Source: Farysia itapuensis (taxonomy: Eukaryota; Basidiomycota; Ustilaginomycetes; Ustilaginales; Ustilaginaceae). From it: a stretch of DNA of 64,000 nt. Where the stretch lies: positions 310,001 to 374,000 of the forward strand of contig JALBYC010000006.1 of the NCBI GenBank assembly GCA_023212645.1. Direction: 5' to 3'. This document shows positions 1 to 8,368 of this stretch, in pieces. Positions within the stretch are counted from its first letter, which is position 1; every line of letters starts with the position of its first letter. The notes beneath the pieces are model-generated. The model was given only the letters and a program-made list of their open reading frames with translations, had not been told where the DNA came from and did no database searches. Both the position numbers and the translations under genes were made by a program.

Positions 1-3000
1 CACGGCAATGTCCTTCTTGATGCGCTCGTATACGTCTCCCTCGCCGACACCGTAGTCCGCTAGTTTCACCAGCAAGAAGCGGTCCTCCTCTTCCGAGTAT
101 GACTTTCCCTTGTTCTGGCCATAGTAGACCTTAAGCTGCGTAAGAGGGTTTCGATATTGTGACACCTTGCGCTTCAGGACGGACTCCTGGTGTTGCTGCT
201 TGGCCAACTTGCTCTCGCCCTCTTCGACTCGGCTGATAAGCTTCTGGTAGTCGGCCAGCTCCTCGACACGGGCCCAAAAGACCTTGCTGTATTCGCGCAC
301 CTCTTTCTCCGTCTTAGACTGGTCCGGCATCTCGGAAGTAATCAGCGCAAACGACTTTCGTCCATGTCTTTCGCAGCCACGCACGAAAGTCTGGAAGTCT
401 CGACGGTTCCATGTCGAGAAGCCCTCCTGCGCCAACGCCTCCTTTTCTTCCGCTTCCTCTTCGGTCAATGCCTCGGCCGTGTCGATGAAGTCTTGCTCTT
501 TCTGTCTCTCTGCCTCAACATCAGCCGCAGTCTCGTCAGCGCTAGGCTCCCGTAGAGGGACGCGATATCCAATGGAGCGCTGGTAGGCCGCGGTTTCACG
601 GTCTTGAAGCTCGGAAAGACGAGGTGGGTAAAACTGGAAGTCATTGACGTTGATCTGCTTGGGCGCTCGTGGCGCCTTCGGCTGCGCTGGTTTGGGGCCA
701 ACACGCATAGCGTCTCGATAGTAGTTGTCAATGCTATAGTTGGCCTTTCGCTCCCGCTTGCTAGGCTCGATCCACAATTGGCCAATGGGCTTGCGCTCCG
801 AGAAGTCGTTGCCCTCCCAATTGTAGACTGTATCTGACTTGAAGTTGTTGAGGTCGTCCAAGTTGAGACCTTGGTACTTTGCCTGGATGGCCTGTGTGCG
901 CTCTTCGCCCTTGGAGATGATGGCGTCAATGTCCTCGTTGATAAGCATGTCGGCTTTGTCGCCAATGATCTTTTCGGCGCCGTGCTGGATCATGTCCACA
1001 AGGTCCTCCTTGTTCTGAGCAACCTTCGCAGCTTGCTGCGCCCGACCTTGTTGAATAACCAGCTGGTCTAGTCTCAGCTTCTGAGCGGCACGATCCAGGA
1101 TGCGCTCTTCGATTGCGTGCTCTGTGACGAATCGGAACACATACACCTGCTTGGTCTGACCGATTCGGTGAGCTCGGTCCATGGCCTGCAGATCAGCCTG
1201 CGGATTCCAGTCGGAGTCGAAGAGTACCACAACGTCGGCCGATGTCAAATTGATACCAAGTCCTCCCGCTCGTGTGGTGAGTAGGAACACAAACTTTTCC
1301 GACCCAGGCTTGTTGTACTCGTCGATCGAGCCAATCCGGTCTTCATGAGCAGTCGAACCATCAATGCGGCAGTAGCCATATTCTCGGAAAAGACAGTAGT
1401 CTTCCAGAATATCAAGCATTCGGCTCATCTGCGAAAAGATAAGAACGCGGGAGCCTTTCTCCTTCATCTTTGCGAGGAGTCGATCGAGAATGACCATTTT
1501 GCCTGCATTGTCGACTAAATGCTCGTCGGTCGTGAAGGGTGGTCCAGGCTCGGCACCGTCAAAGAGATATGGGTGGTTGCAGCACTTTCGAAGCTGCATG
1601 ACAATGTTGAGTAGTCGAGTTTTGCCTTCTTTCTTGCCAACACTGCCATTGACTGCATCGATATCCTTCTCAAGAATACTTTTATACCACTTTCGCTGCA
1701 TGTCAGTAAGGCCAACAAAGATGTTGATCTCTTTCTTGGGCAGTAAGCTTTTCTCGACGTCTGCCTTAACTCGTCGAAGAAGGAAAGGCCGCAACACTTT
1801 GTGAAGTTGTTGGACGACCTGATCTTGGTTTTCGTCGCCTTTGCCCTTGAACCAGGACTCAAAGTCTTCGGAGTTACTGAAGACGTCCGGCAGAAGGAAG
1901 TTGAGTAGCGACCAGAGCTCCATCAGATTGTTCTGCAGTGGCGTGCCTGTGATCAAGAGTCTTGATCGCGAGTTGAAAGCTCGAACAATCTGTGACAGCA
2001 TGGAATCAACGTTCTTGATGCGGTGGGCTTCGTCGATCACAATGTATTCCCAAGACAGCTTCTTGAGCGCGCTCTTTTCTCGAAGACACATCTCGTACGT
2101 TGTGATGAGAACGTCGAAATCTTGGGGCAGCAAGTGATCCTGGATGACTTTCTCTCGCTCTTCCTTGGATCCTTTGAGAGTGACCACGTTGAAGCCGGGA
2201 ACCCAACGCTCGAACTCTCTTTTCCAATTGTCCAAAGTGGATTTGGGCACGACTACGAGATGGAAGCCAGGCGTGTTGCGGTAGTCTCGAAGATAACCGA
2301 GGAACGAGATAGTCTGCAATGTCTTGCCGAGACCCATTTCGTCCGCAAGAATGCCGTTGATACCGTTGTGAAAGAGAGAGATCATCCAATTGAGACCTTG
2401 GATTTGGTAGTCTCGCATCGTTCCTCCTTTGACGTAGGGTGGCGATTCATTGAATACAAACGGCTCATCTTCATCGCCGCCTTCTTTGAGAAGCTCTTCG
2501 TCCTCTTCTTTCTCGGTCTTTCGACGACGGTTGTCACCCGACTTCTTAGTTTTTTGTGTGGTATCCATAGAGGCGTCAAGCATCTTGGCGAACTCTTCGT
2601 CCCTTTCCTTCTTGATGTCAATGAAGTGCTGGAAGAGCTCGGTCTGGCCAAGCAGATAGGAGAATCGCTTCATGCTGTCCGCGAGCTTGGCCTTTCTCAT
2701 CTCTTCACGCGTGCTGGCAAGGTCTTCGTTTTGAGCGACCTTAACAGCTCGCTCTTGTTTGCGGACCGCAGCGCGTTGATCTTTCTCTCTCTCCTTTTCC
2801 AGCTGTCGAGCTGTTTTGGATGGAGAAGACATGGAGACATCACCATCGGGCTCGAGTTGATCATCTTCGTCTTCATCTAAATCATCGCCTGAAGCGTGGT
2901 GATTGGGCGGTGTGGAGAGGGAAGGAGGGGTCTGGGCACGAGACACTGAGGCAGAGGCAGTGGGTGCACGGCTGAGATCAGCAGAGACAGGGATGTAGTC

Positions 3001-3102
3001 GGACAACTTATCTTGATCTTCCCAATTTTTGGCATCTCGCATAGAGGGAGGCAGCCCCGATGGTTTCAGATGGCCATTGGCGCCATTCGGTGTACTGGCC
3101 AT
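1..3102 (-). CDS. ISWI: ISWI-type SNF2 chromatin-remodelling ATPase (C-terminus beyond window)
   Basis: ATP-dependent nucleosome-sliding motor of the ISWI class, acting in the nucleus. The frame is open for 1034 codons from an ATG at 3102 to the window edge, with no intron. An acidic, charged N-terminal region of about 210 residues precedes the SNF2 motor. Visible motifs are Walker A (DEMGLGKT, about residue 255) and the DEAH box (about residue 357), followed by the helicase C lobe. The C-terminal part has the HAND, SANT (near 'GFSTWNRRDF', about residue 890) and SLIDE ('YSEEEDRFLL', about residue 1000) modules that define ISWI and exclude SNF2, CHD and INO80 classes. Family members are about 1050-1150 residues, so only the extreme C-terminus is missing. 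Whether it is the Isw1 or Isw2 orthologue cannot be decided by eye. The stop codon lies outside the window. Confidence 0.95.
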   Translation of the reverse strand, partial: MASTPNGANGHLKPSGLPPSMRDAKNWEDQDKLSDYIPVSADLSRAPTASASVSRAQTPPSLSTPPNHHASGDDLDEDEDDQLEPDGDVSMSSPSKTARQLEKEREKDQRAAVRKQERAVKVAQNEDLASTREEMRKAKLADSMKRFSYLLGQTELFQHFIDIKKERDEEFAKMLDASMDTTQKTKKSGDNRRRKTEKEEDEELLKEGGDEDEPFVFNESPPYVKGGTMRDYQIQGLNWMISLFHNGINGILADEMGLGKTLQTISFLGYLRDYRNTPGFHLVVVPKSTLDNWKREFERWVPGFNVVTLKGSKEEREKVIQDHLLPQDFDVLITTYEMCLREKSALKKLSWEYIVIDEAHRIKNVDSMLSQIVRAFNSRSRLLITGTPLQNNLMELWSLLNFLLPDVFSNSEDFESWFKGKGDENQDQVVQQLHKVLRPFLLRRVKADVEKSLLPKKEINIFVGLTDMQRKWYKSILEKDIDAVNGSVGKKEGKTRLLNIVMQLRKCCNHPYLFDGAEPGPPFTTDEHLVDNAGKMVILDRLLAKMKEKGSRVLIFSQMSRMLDILEDYCLFREYGYCRIDGSTAHEDRIGSIDEYNKPGSEKFVFLLTTRAGGLGINLTSADVVVLFDSDWNPQADLQAMDRAHRIGQTKQVYVFRFVTEHAIEERILDRAAQKLRLDQLVIQQGRAQQAAKVAQNKEDLVDMIQHGAEKIIGDKADMLINEDIDAIISKGEERTQAIQAKYQGLNLDDLNNFKSDTVYNWEGNDFSERKPIGQLWIEPSKRERKANYSIDNYYRDAMRVGPKPAQPKAPRAPKQINVNDFQFYPPRLSELQDRETAAYQRSIGYRVPLREPSADETAADVEAERQKEQDFIDTAEALTEEEAEEKEALAQEGFSTWNRRDFQTFVRGCERHGRKSFALITSEMPDQSKTEKEVREYSKVFWARVEELADYQKLISRVEEGESKLAKQQHQESVLKRKVSQYRNPLTQLKVYYGQNKGKSYSEEEDRFLLVKLADYGVGEGDVYERIKKDIAV

Positions 3103-3541
3103 GGTGGAAAGAAGCGGCGTGAGGAGCAACGATGGAAGCGACACGAAAAAGAGTGTGGAAGCAAAGAAAGAGAAATCGCGAGGAAAGAGGAGAGTTGAAT
3201 CAGAGAATGTGCTGAGCGGGCGGCTCGGGTCGAGCTCAGCGCTCACAACGACCAGAAGACGAGGGCAAAGACATCTCTAAGCCAGTCCGACCCACTTCGA
3301 GGAGCAACCGCGCTGCCAAACTTCTTCCCGGCCGTAAAAATCCCGATTTCGAACGCGCCGTTTGTGGAGTTTCAGAGCGAAATCAAAATTTGCGCGTCGC
3401 ACAAAAGTCACGCTCGCGTTCTTTTTTGGTTTATTGGTTTCTCGGTGTGAATTACGACATAACAACTGATTCATCAAAGTTTGGCCGTACTGGCCGTTTG
3501 GCCGGTTTGGCCATTAGGGCATCTATAGAAGCTACTGAAAG
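3103..3541. other. Intergenic: ISWI promoter region
   Basis: Space between the ISWI start and the MTD1 stop; both genes are on the minus strand. The part next to ISWI (about 3105-3200) is purine-rich on the plus strand, i.e. CT-rich on the ISWI sense strand, a common look for fungal promoters and leaders. The far end holds a short TTGGCC repeat (3480-3513). No convincing gene was seen. Confidence 0.6.
3480..3513. repeat. Short imperfect TTGGCC/TGGCCG tandem repeat
   Basis: Four copies of TTGGCC or TGGCC within 34 bases, separated by 2-4 bases, immediately beyond the MTD1 stop codon and about 380 bases upstream of the ISWI start. TGGCC contains GGCC, so the tract is rich in small palindromes. 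Its function is unknown. It could be a 3'-end or promoter element, or a simple expansion. Confidence 0.6.
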
Positions 3542-4774
3542 CTATTGGGACGACGAAGATTCGAGTTCCCTGTACTCAACCAGTCGGAGCAGATTTCTTT
3601 GCAGCATGGCAATCGTGGTCTTGCCAATAGCGGGCAGGTACATGGATGCTTTCGTTCGCACATCAGGCTGGAAATTCTTCTCGCTGGAGAAGTTAATGCA
3701 AACGGCACCAGGCTGGATCCATTCGGTCTCCACCTTGTACTTGGCTGATGGAACACCGGAGATGACGACATCCGAGGCGCGAACACACTCCTCGGCGGAC
3801 ATTGAGCAGTTACGTACGACGTGATGTGGTCGCAGTCGAGATGCAGTGTTTTGAGCGTGAGCCTTCTTGACAATCTCAGAGCGCGCACGTCCACTTGCGG
3901 CTTTTGGCTGCTGATCTCCTGGTGACTGAGCGTCGGGTACACGCTTGTTGAACTCTTGGATAGAGTCGAGATCAACTGAGAATACTGTGGCTCCGTCATT
4001 GGCAAGCAATGCTGCCAGAGGTCTGCCAACGACCTCGGATCGATTGATGACAGTAATCGTTTTGCCAAACAGTCGATCGCCGTACGGAAGGTTTCGATCG
4101 TAGGCGCCAATGGACTCCAAGCACTTGACCATAGCCAGAGGAGTGCAAGGGAGAATAGATTTGGCCATACCGGGCGGAACCTGCTCATCGTTTGTCGCTT
4201 CACGCGTTGCCGCTTCTTCGGGCAGCTCGCGGCTAGTGCCTGGAGCATTACCGAGCTTGGCAGGTGAGATCCATCTCACATTGTGGTACATGTTCCAGCA
4301 GTAGCTGAAGTGCAAGCCTTCGACATCCTTTCGAGGATCGACAATCTGCTGCAGGTACGTGTCTTGGCGACCGAAGAAGATGGGGTAGTAGACCATGATG
4401 CCGTGCACGCTGTCGTCGGCGTTGGCAGCAATGATGAGGTCTTCAACGTCGGCCTCCAGGTCAAAGTCAGGGGCTGAACCCTTGTTGTCCTCTTCTTGGA
4501 CTTCGACGGTGTCGTCCCACGTCTTCCAGATGTCAAATTCAATTCCAACAGCTTGGCATGCCTTGCGAGTGAACTCAGCGTAGGCAACGCTAGGAGGACT
4601 GGGCGTAGCGAGGATACCGACTAGCTTGGGCCGTGTCTTGCCCGCGTCAATGCGAGCCTGGATAGTTTGCTTGATAGCTTCCTGGAATGGCGCAGCGATG
4701 CCGGAAGCTTGAACAAGCTTGCCTTGCGCTTGGGCGTCACTAGCTGCAGTTTGCTGCTGTACAGATTCCGTCAT
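3542..4774 (-). CDS. MTD1: Methylenetetrahydrofolate dehydrogenase (NAD+), Mtd1 type
   Basis: Cytosolic one-carbon enzyme that oxidises 5,10-methylene-THF with NAD+. The 410-residue product starting 'MTESVQQQ' matches the monofunctional yeast Mtd1 class rather than the trifunctional C1-THF synthase. An N-terminal FolD-like catalytic domain contains 'ATPSPPSVAYAEFTRKACQ' and a CWNMYHN stretch. The Rossmann half has the family signature INRSEVVGRPLAALL, and the C-terminus has 'SDVVISGVPS'. It is somewhat longer than the yeast enzyme (about 320 residues) because of inserts near residues 180-210 and 270-310. The frame stays open upstream to ATGs at 5299 and 5416, giving up to 624 residues, but that part lacks family similarity and contains a good donor/acceptor pair. 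I therefore place the start at 4774 with a spliced 5' leader. It shares a divergent promoter with the SF3b p14 gene. Confidence 0.9.
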   Translation of the reverse strand: MTESVQQQTAASDAQAQGKLVQASGIAAPFQEAIKQTIQARIDAGKTRPKLVGILATPSPPSVAYAEFTRKACQAVGIEFDIWKTWDDTVEVQEEDNKGSAPDFDLEADVEDLIIAANADDSVHGIMVYYPIFFGRQDTYLQQIVDPRKDVEGLHFSYCWNMYHNVRWISPAKLGNAPGTSRELPEEAATREATNDEQVPPGMAKSILPCTPLAMVKCLESIGAYDRNLPYGDRLFGKTITVINRSEVVGRPLAALLANDGATVFSVDLDSIQEFNKRVPDAQSPGDQQPKAASGRARSEIVKKAHAQNTASRLRPHHVVRNCSMSAEECVRASDVVISGVPSAKYKVETEWIQPGAVCINFSSEKNFQPDVRTKASMYLPAIGKTTIAMLQRNLLRLVEYRELESSSSQ

Positions 4775-5502
4775 ATTTGGGCGGGTACCTCGGAACTGTG
4801 GGTTAGCCTGGAACCAAGCGACAGTTTTGCTGGCTTGGGACTTGTGCTGGAGATTTGAGGCCGCAAGTTGGTAAGAGTGTCGAAAGGCACCTGGTTCGAA
4901 ATCACAGATAGTGGCCTGGTGGAAAGTATCTAATAGAGAGTCAAATCGAGCCTTGCGCTGAGACTTCTTGCAAGCGGTTTCGCTAGACCTTTGCACAGAG
5001 AGGTTGGACTGTTTCGGAGCTGCTAGCTCGTTCAGGAGCAAATTGAGTTGGTCAAGACCAAGGAAGGTTGACTTTGACTGAGAAGTTTCAGTGTGATAAC
5101 CTGCAATGATGACACAGTCATAGGGGACAGCGGTTGAGCAGTCTAGTTTCAAGACTTTAAAAGCATCCTGAGAAAACTTACTTCTCGCGATTCGACGAGT
5201 TGCACCTCGTAGCGCAACGAAATGAAACGAAATGGTGGGCAGTGAAGTAAGGCAAAGTGAGTCAGGAAGACTGCATATGATCGACCTGTCAAGATCCATA
5301 AAAAAAAAAGAGGAAGTCTGGAAAATCAAAAAAAAATGGGGGCGAAAGATGTTAGACCACGAGAGAATTTTTGCGACGCCGCGACGCCGCGGATCTAGAG
5401 ACTGATGCACCTTCATTGTTGATGATCTTGCCTTCGGTAAGCCTTCATCTCTGGTCGCCGTTACGTTGGATCGACGACTGATTCTCCAAAGATCGCGCAG
5501 AG
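4775..5502. other. Divergent MTD1 / SF3b p14 promoter and leaders
   Basis: Contains the MTD1 leader on the minus strand and the start region of the p14 gene on the plus strand. Poly-A runs lie at 5300-5309 and 5329-5336, and a GCG-rich stretch (gacgccgcgacgccgcgg) lies at about 5376-5395. No separate gene is supported. Confidence 0.5.
4797..5182 (-). other. Candidate 5'-leader intron of MTD1
   Basis: On the minus strand a GTAAGT donor begins at 5182. A CAG acceptor ends at 4797-4796, preceded by GCTAAC, a good fungal branch site. Removing the 386 bases puts the MTD1 ATG (4774) 21 bases into the next exon. Upstream ATGs at 5299 and 5416 would then be out of frame with MTD1. If the intron is retained, the same ATGs are in frame. 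The splice signals are seen; the use of the intron is inference. Confidence 0.5.
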
Positions 5503-5911
5503 ATGGCGACGCAGCAGCAGTCTAGCCGAATCTTGTTCGTCAAGAACTTGAATTACGCGACCACTGGAGATGAACTATACGAGCTGTTTGGCCGCTACGG
5601 TGCGATACGTCAAGCCCGGCTCGGGGATGGACCAAAGACCAAAGGCACAGCATATATCGTCTTCGAAGAAATGGCAGATGCGAAGCGTGCCCTCGACCAT
5701 CTCAATGGGTTTCACATGAACCAGCGGTACATTGTTGGTAAGTTTGTTCTTCCCCCTCGCAGTACCGGGTCTCTTGCTAACTCTTGCTCGCATTGTCGAT
5801 TCTTTAGTGCTGTATCACATGCCTGCAAGATTGGCAGCAAAGGCAGATTTGGCTAAGAGAGAAGCAGAGCTTGCCCAGCTTAAAGCACAACACAACATCC
5901 ATGATGACTAG
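5503..5911 (+). CDS. SF3B6: SF3b 14-kDa subunit (p14 / SF3B6), RRM protein
   Basis: Small spliceosome subunit that sits in SF3b of the U2 snRNP next to the branch-site adenosine. It has two exons, 5503-5737 and 5808-5911. The 70-nt intron has a GTAAGT donor, a GCTAAC branch site and a TTTAG acceptor. The product is 112 residues, close to the 125 of the human protein. One RRM is visible: RNP2-like 'ILFVKNLNY' near residue 10 and RNP1-like 'KGTAYIVFEE' near residue 50. The post-RRM part 'QRYIVVLYHMPARL' spans the splice junction and matches the family's conserved 'VLYY' tail that contacts SF3b155. Reading through the intron gives a spurious longer end, so the splice is needed. It diverges from MTD1. 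Confidence 0.93.
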
Positions 5912-6214
5912 TCCCTTGCCGCCTGGCTCAGCCAACCCATATCAGCATCAATTGTATACCCTCATTGGCCTTATCTCATCCCCACACATGTACACTATAC
6001 TGCATTTCTTGTTTTCTCGATAAATCACTTACTCGGAGGATGTTGGGGTGTGTTGAGGCACTGACTTGTAGACCGGGTACATGTGCTGAATTAAGCCGGT
6101 GACTCAATTCTATTGCCGAGCCTTCTCTCCTTCTTGTACGAGTCTGTCGACCTGTGTCTCGTCCACGACAAGCTTCAAGTCCGTTCGTCAGCTTGCAGCC
6201 ACTTGCTCATCATC
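5912..6214. other. Intergenic, nothing recognised
   Basis: 303 bases between p14 and the GST-fold gene, both on the plus strand. An in-frame upstream codon used by a longer reading of the GST gene lies at 6113, but that extension (34 residues) is not conserved-looking. No RNA gene or repeat was seen. Confidence 0.5.
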
Positions 6215-7249
6215 ATGACCGCCTCCAACAGGGTAGTGCTTTACGGCTACTCGTCATCTCCGTTCTTCCAAAAAATGAACTTTGTCCTTGCGCATTATGG
6301 TGTTCCGTACACTGTGGTCAATGTTGCCAACATGCCGCCCCGGCCAGAGTTGAGTGAGCACTTGGGCATCACCTACCGCCGAGTACCGGTTGTGTTTGTC
6401 GATGGACATGCCTACATCGACACTAGCGCTGCTGTCGTTGCTCTCGAGAAAGCTTTTGGCACATCATCTGACAAAGCCCTCTTCTCCACCCTCCCAGCAC
6501 TCCAGCTGCAGATGGCAGTGACGTGGGCCGAAAGCTCCATCTTCCGTCTGGCCGCTGGTCATCTGTTCAATGCGCCGCTTGACGAAAAGTTCATCACCGA
6601 CAGGAAGTCTTTTATGCCAGGAGCAAGTTTCGACACTGGCAAGATGAGGGCCAACAAACCGTTTACACAGTCCCAACTAGTGGCTAACTTGCAAGCTATT
6701 GAAGAGCACTTGTCTACTCCCAACGCAAGCACTTTCCTGTTGTCTTCCAAGCCACAGTATCTAGATTTTGCGCTCTTCACACCTCTGAATTGGGTGCAGA
6801 CTCAGCTCAAGGCAGGGGAGCATCTATTGCCTCCTGTGCAAGCAGATGCTGCCAAACAGGACTGGTCAAAGTCTCGCTTCCCACGCACTCTTACTTGGCT
6901 GGCGGCCGTTCGGGCCCACATTGCCTCTCAAAAGGGAACTCGCACCAAAGGAAATGCCGAAGAGAGCGCCCGTGCTATCAAGGAGCAGGCAGCTCGGTCC
7001 ACTTTCCAAGGCAAAGTAGACAGCGAGGACCCGCTTGTCAAAGGTGGTTGGTTGAGCGGCCAAAAAGGTCAGACCGTTGCAGTCACCCCTGTGGATACTG
7101 GTCGAGTACCTCAAATCGGCGCTCTGGAAGGTTTGGACCACTCCTCCATCACCATTCGCGTCAAGAGTCCAAAGGGCGGTCAAGGCGTTCTCGCCACATT
7201 CCCGCGCCTCAACTTTGATCTTCGAGCTGTTGATAAGTCCAAGCTCTAG
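6215..7249 (+). CDS. Glutathione S-transferase-fold protein with C-terminal SKL
   Basis: Single-exon gene for a 344-residue protein from the ATG at 6215, chosen because the GST fold starts right after it. The thioredoxin-like N-terminal domain begins 'VVLYGYSSSPFFQKMNFVL' and contains the cis-Pro motif 'YRRVPVVFVDG' and 'DTSAAVVALEKAFG', typical of a fungal GST-N subgroup. An alpha-helical GST-C-like part follows (about residues 100-250). A further 90 residues of unknown fold are rich in K, G and T. The last three residues are SKL, the canonical PTS1 signal, so import into peroxisomes is predicted. The active-site position is Ser-rich rather than CxxC, so a redox role of glutaredoxin type is unlikely. 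The substrate is unknown. The fold is clear; the peroxisomal site is inference. Confidence 0.82.
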   Translation: MTASNRVVLYGYSSSPFFQKMNFVLAHYGVPYTVVNVANMPPRPELSEHLGITYRRVPVVFVDGHAYIDTSAAVVALEKAFGTSSDKALFSTLPALQLQMAVTWAESSIFRLAAGHLFNAPLDEKFITDRKSFMPGASFDTGKMRANKPFTQSQLVANLQAIEEHLSTPNASTFLLSSKPQYLDFALFTPLNWVQTQLKAGEHLLPPVQADAAKQDWSKSRFPRTLTWLAAVRAHIASQKGTRTKGNAEESARAIKEQAARSTFQGKVDSEDPLVKGGWLSGQKGQTVAVTPVDTGRVPQIGALEGLDHSSITIRVKSPKGGQGVLATFPRLNFDLRAVDKSKL

Positions 7250-7470
7250 TATGCACTCCTGTTGCGCCCCTGTGTCAAATGTAAAAATGGAGGATGACCT
7301 GTCGAGCTAGTGCTCTGCGTGAACGTGCGTGTTGCCTCTCCACCGGCTTTTGGCTGTCTGCACGGATCACGCTGCGCTGATGCACTAGACCCTGATTTCC
7401 GTTACACGTACTTAAGACTGCATGCACACCCTCGTCCTTTCGTTCTGCACGTCCACCTGTCCTGATCGGC

Positions 7471-8286
7471 ATGAAGAGTCTTGTCAGCATCACTGTTCTC
7501 TTGGCGATCTTTGGCGTTGCTGGGACGCTGTGTCACCAATTCCCGGTCGAGCTCGGCCCGGAGGTTGCTTCATCTCAGCTGAACGGTGGGACCGAAGCTT
7601 GCGAGTCCTGCACGTCATGCGCGGCACAAGACGCATGTGCCAGCAACACTCCCGGCGGATTGCTGCTCTTGACGCAATTCTGGGACTTTTCACCGGCAAT
7701 AGGACCGGATGACAGCTGGACTATTCATGGCTTGTGGCCAGATCTGTGCTCGGGAGCCTACGACGCCGACTGCGACTCTTCGCGCAACAGCAACCAGATC
7801 GCGTCGATCCTGCAGAACAACAATGCAAGTGATGTCTTGGACACCATGAATCGATACTGGCTAGCGCTCAATGGGAATGACGCCCAGCTCTGGTCGCACG
7901 AGTGGAACAAGCACGGAACCTGCGTATCAACTCTCCGCCCAGAATGCTACCCACAGTCCGCGTATACTCAGCATCAAGACATTGTTGACTTCTTCCGCAC
8001 CACCACTGGTCTGTTTGAACAGTACAATGTCTACAAAGCCCTTTCCGCTGCTGGTATCGAACCATCCACCTCGAAGACTTACACTCTTCGCGATCTTCAG
8101 AGCGCCGCACAGAACGCGTGGGGTCATCAAGTCACGTTCCGTTGCAGGTCCGGCAAATTGAACGAGGCATGGGTGTATTTCCACACAGTCGGCAGAAGCA
8201 CATCACCGCAAGCATTCATTCAGACCGACCCTTTGACGCGGAACAACAATTGTCCCGCGACTGGGATCCGATATCTTCCCAAGTAG
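7471..8286 (+). CDS. Secreted ribonuclease T2
   Basis: Extracellular or vacuolar endoribonuclease of the T2 family, which cleaves RNA through 2',3'-cyclic phosphates. The 271-residue product begins with a hydrophobic signal peptide (about residues 1-20, 'LVSITVLLAIFGVAGTL'). Both catalytic segments are intact: CAS I 'WTIHGLWPD' (about residue 84) and CAS II 'HEWNKHGTC' (about residue 143), supplying the two catalytic histidines, Glu and Lys. Many cysteines suggest 4-5 disulphides, including a Cys-rich segment just after the mature N-terminus ('CESCTSCAAQDAC'). No intron. It lacks the long C-terminal extension seen in yeast Rny1. It converges with VPS33; the stops are 82 bases apart. Confidence 0.95.
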   Translation: MKSLVSITVLLAIFGVAGTLCHQFPVELGPEVASSQLNGGTEACESCTSCAAQDACASNTPGGLLLLTQFWDFSPAIGPDDSWTIHGLWPDLCSGAYDADCDSSRNSNQIASILQNNNASDVLDTMNRYWLALNGNDAQLWSHEWNKHGTCVSTLRPECYPQSAYTQHQDIVDFFRTTTGLFEQYNVYKALSAAGIEPSTSKTYTLRDLQSAAQNAWGHQVTFRCRSGKLNEAWVYFHTVGRSTSPQAFIQTDPLTRNNNCPATGIRYLPK

Positions 8287-8368
8287 ACAAGCACCTAGCT
8301 AGGCAATCTAGAACAAACATTGCAAAATTTGACGTGGGTATATAAGGAGAAATGGAGTGCTGTGCATG

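Noticed and set aside
2023..2880. 285-residue frame on the plus strand inside the ISWI gene
   Set aside because: Antisense shadow of the ISWI ATPase domain, which itself is unmistakable.
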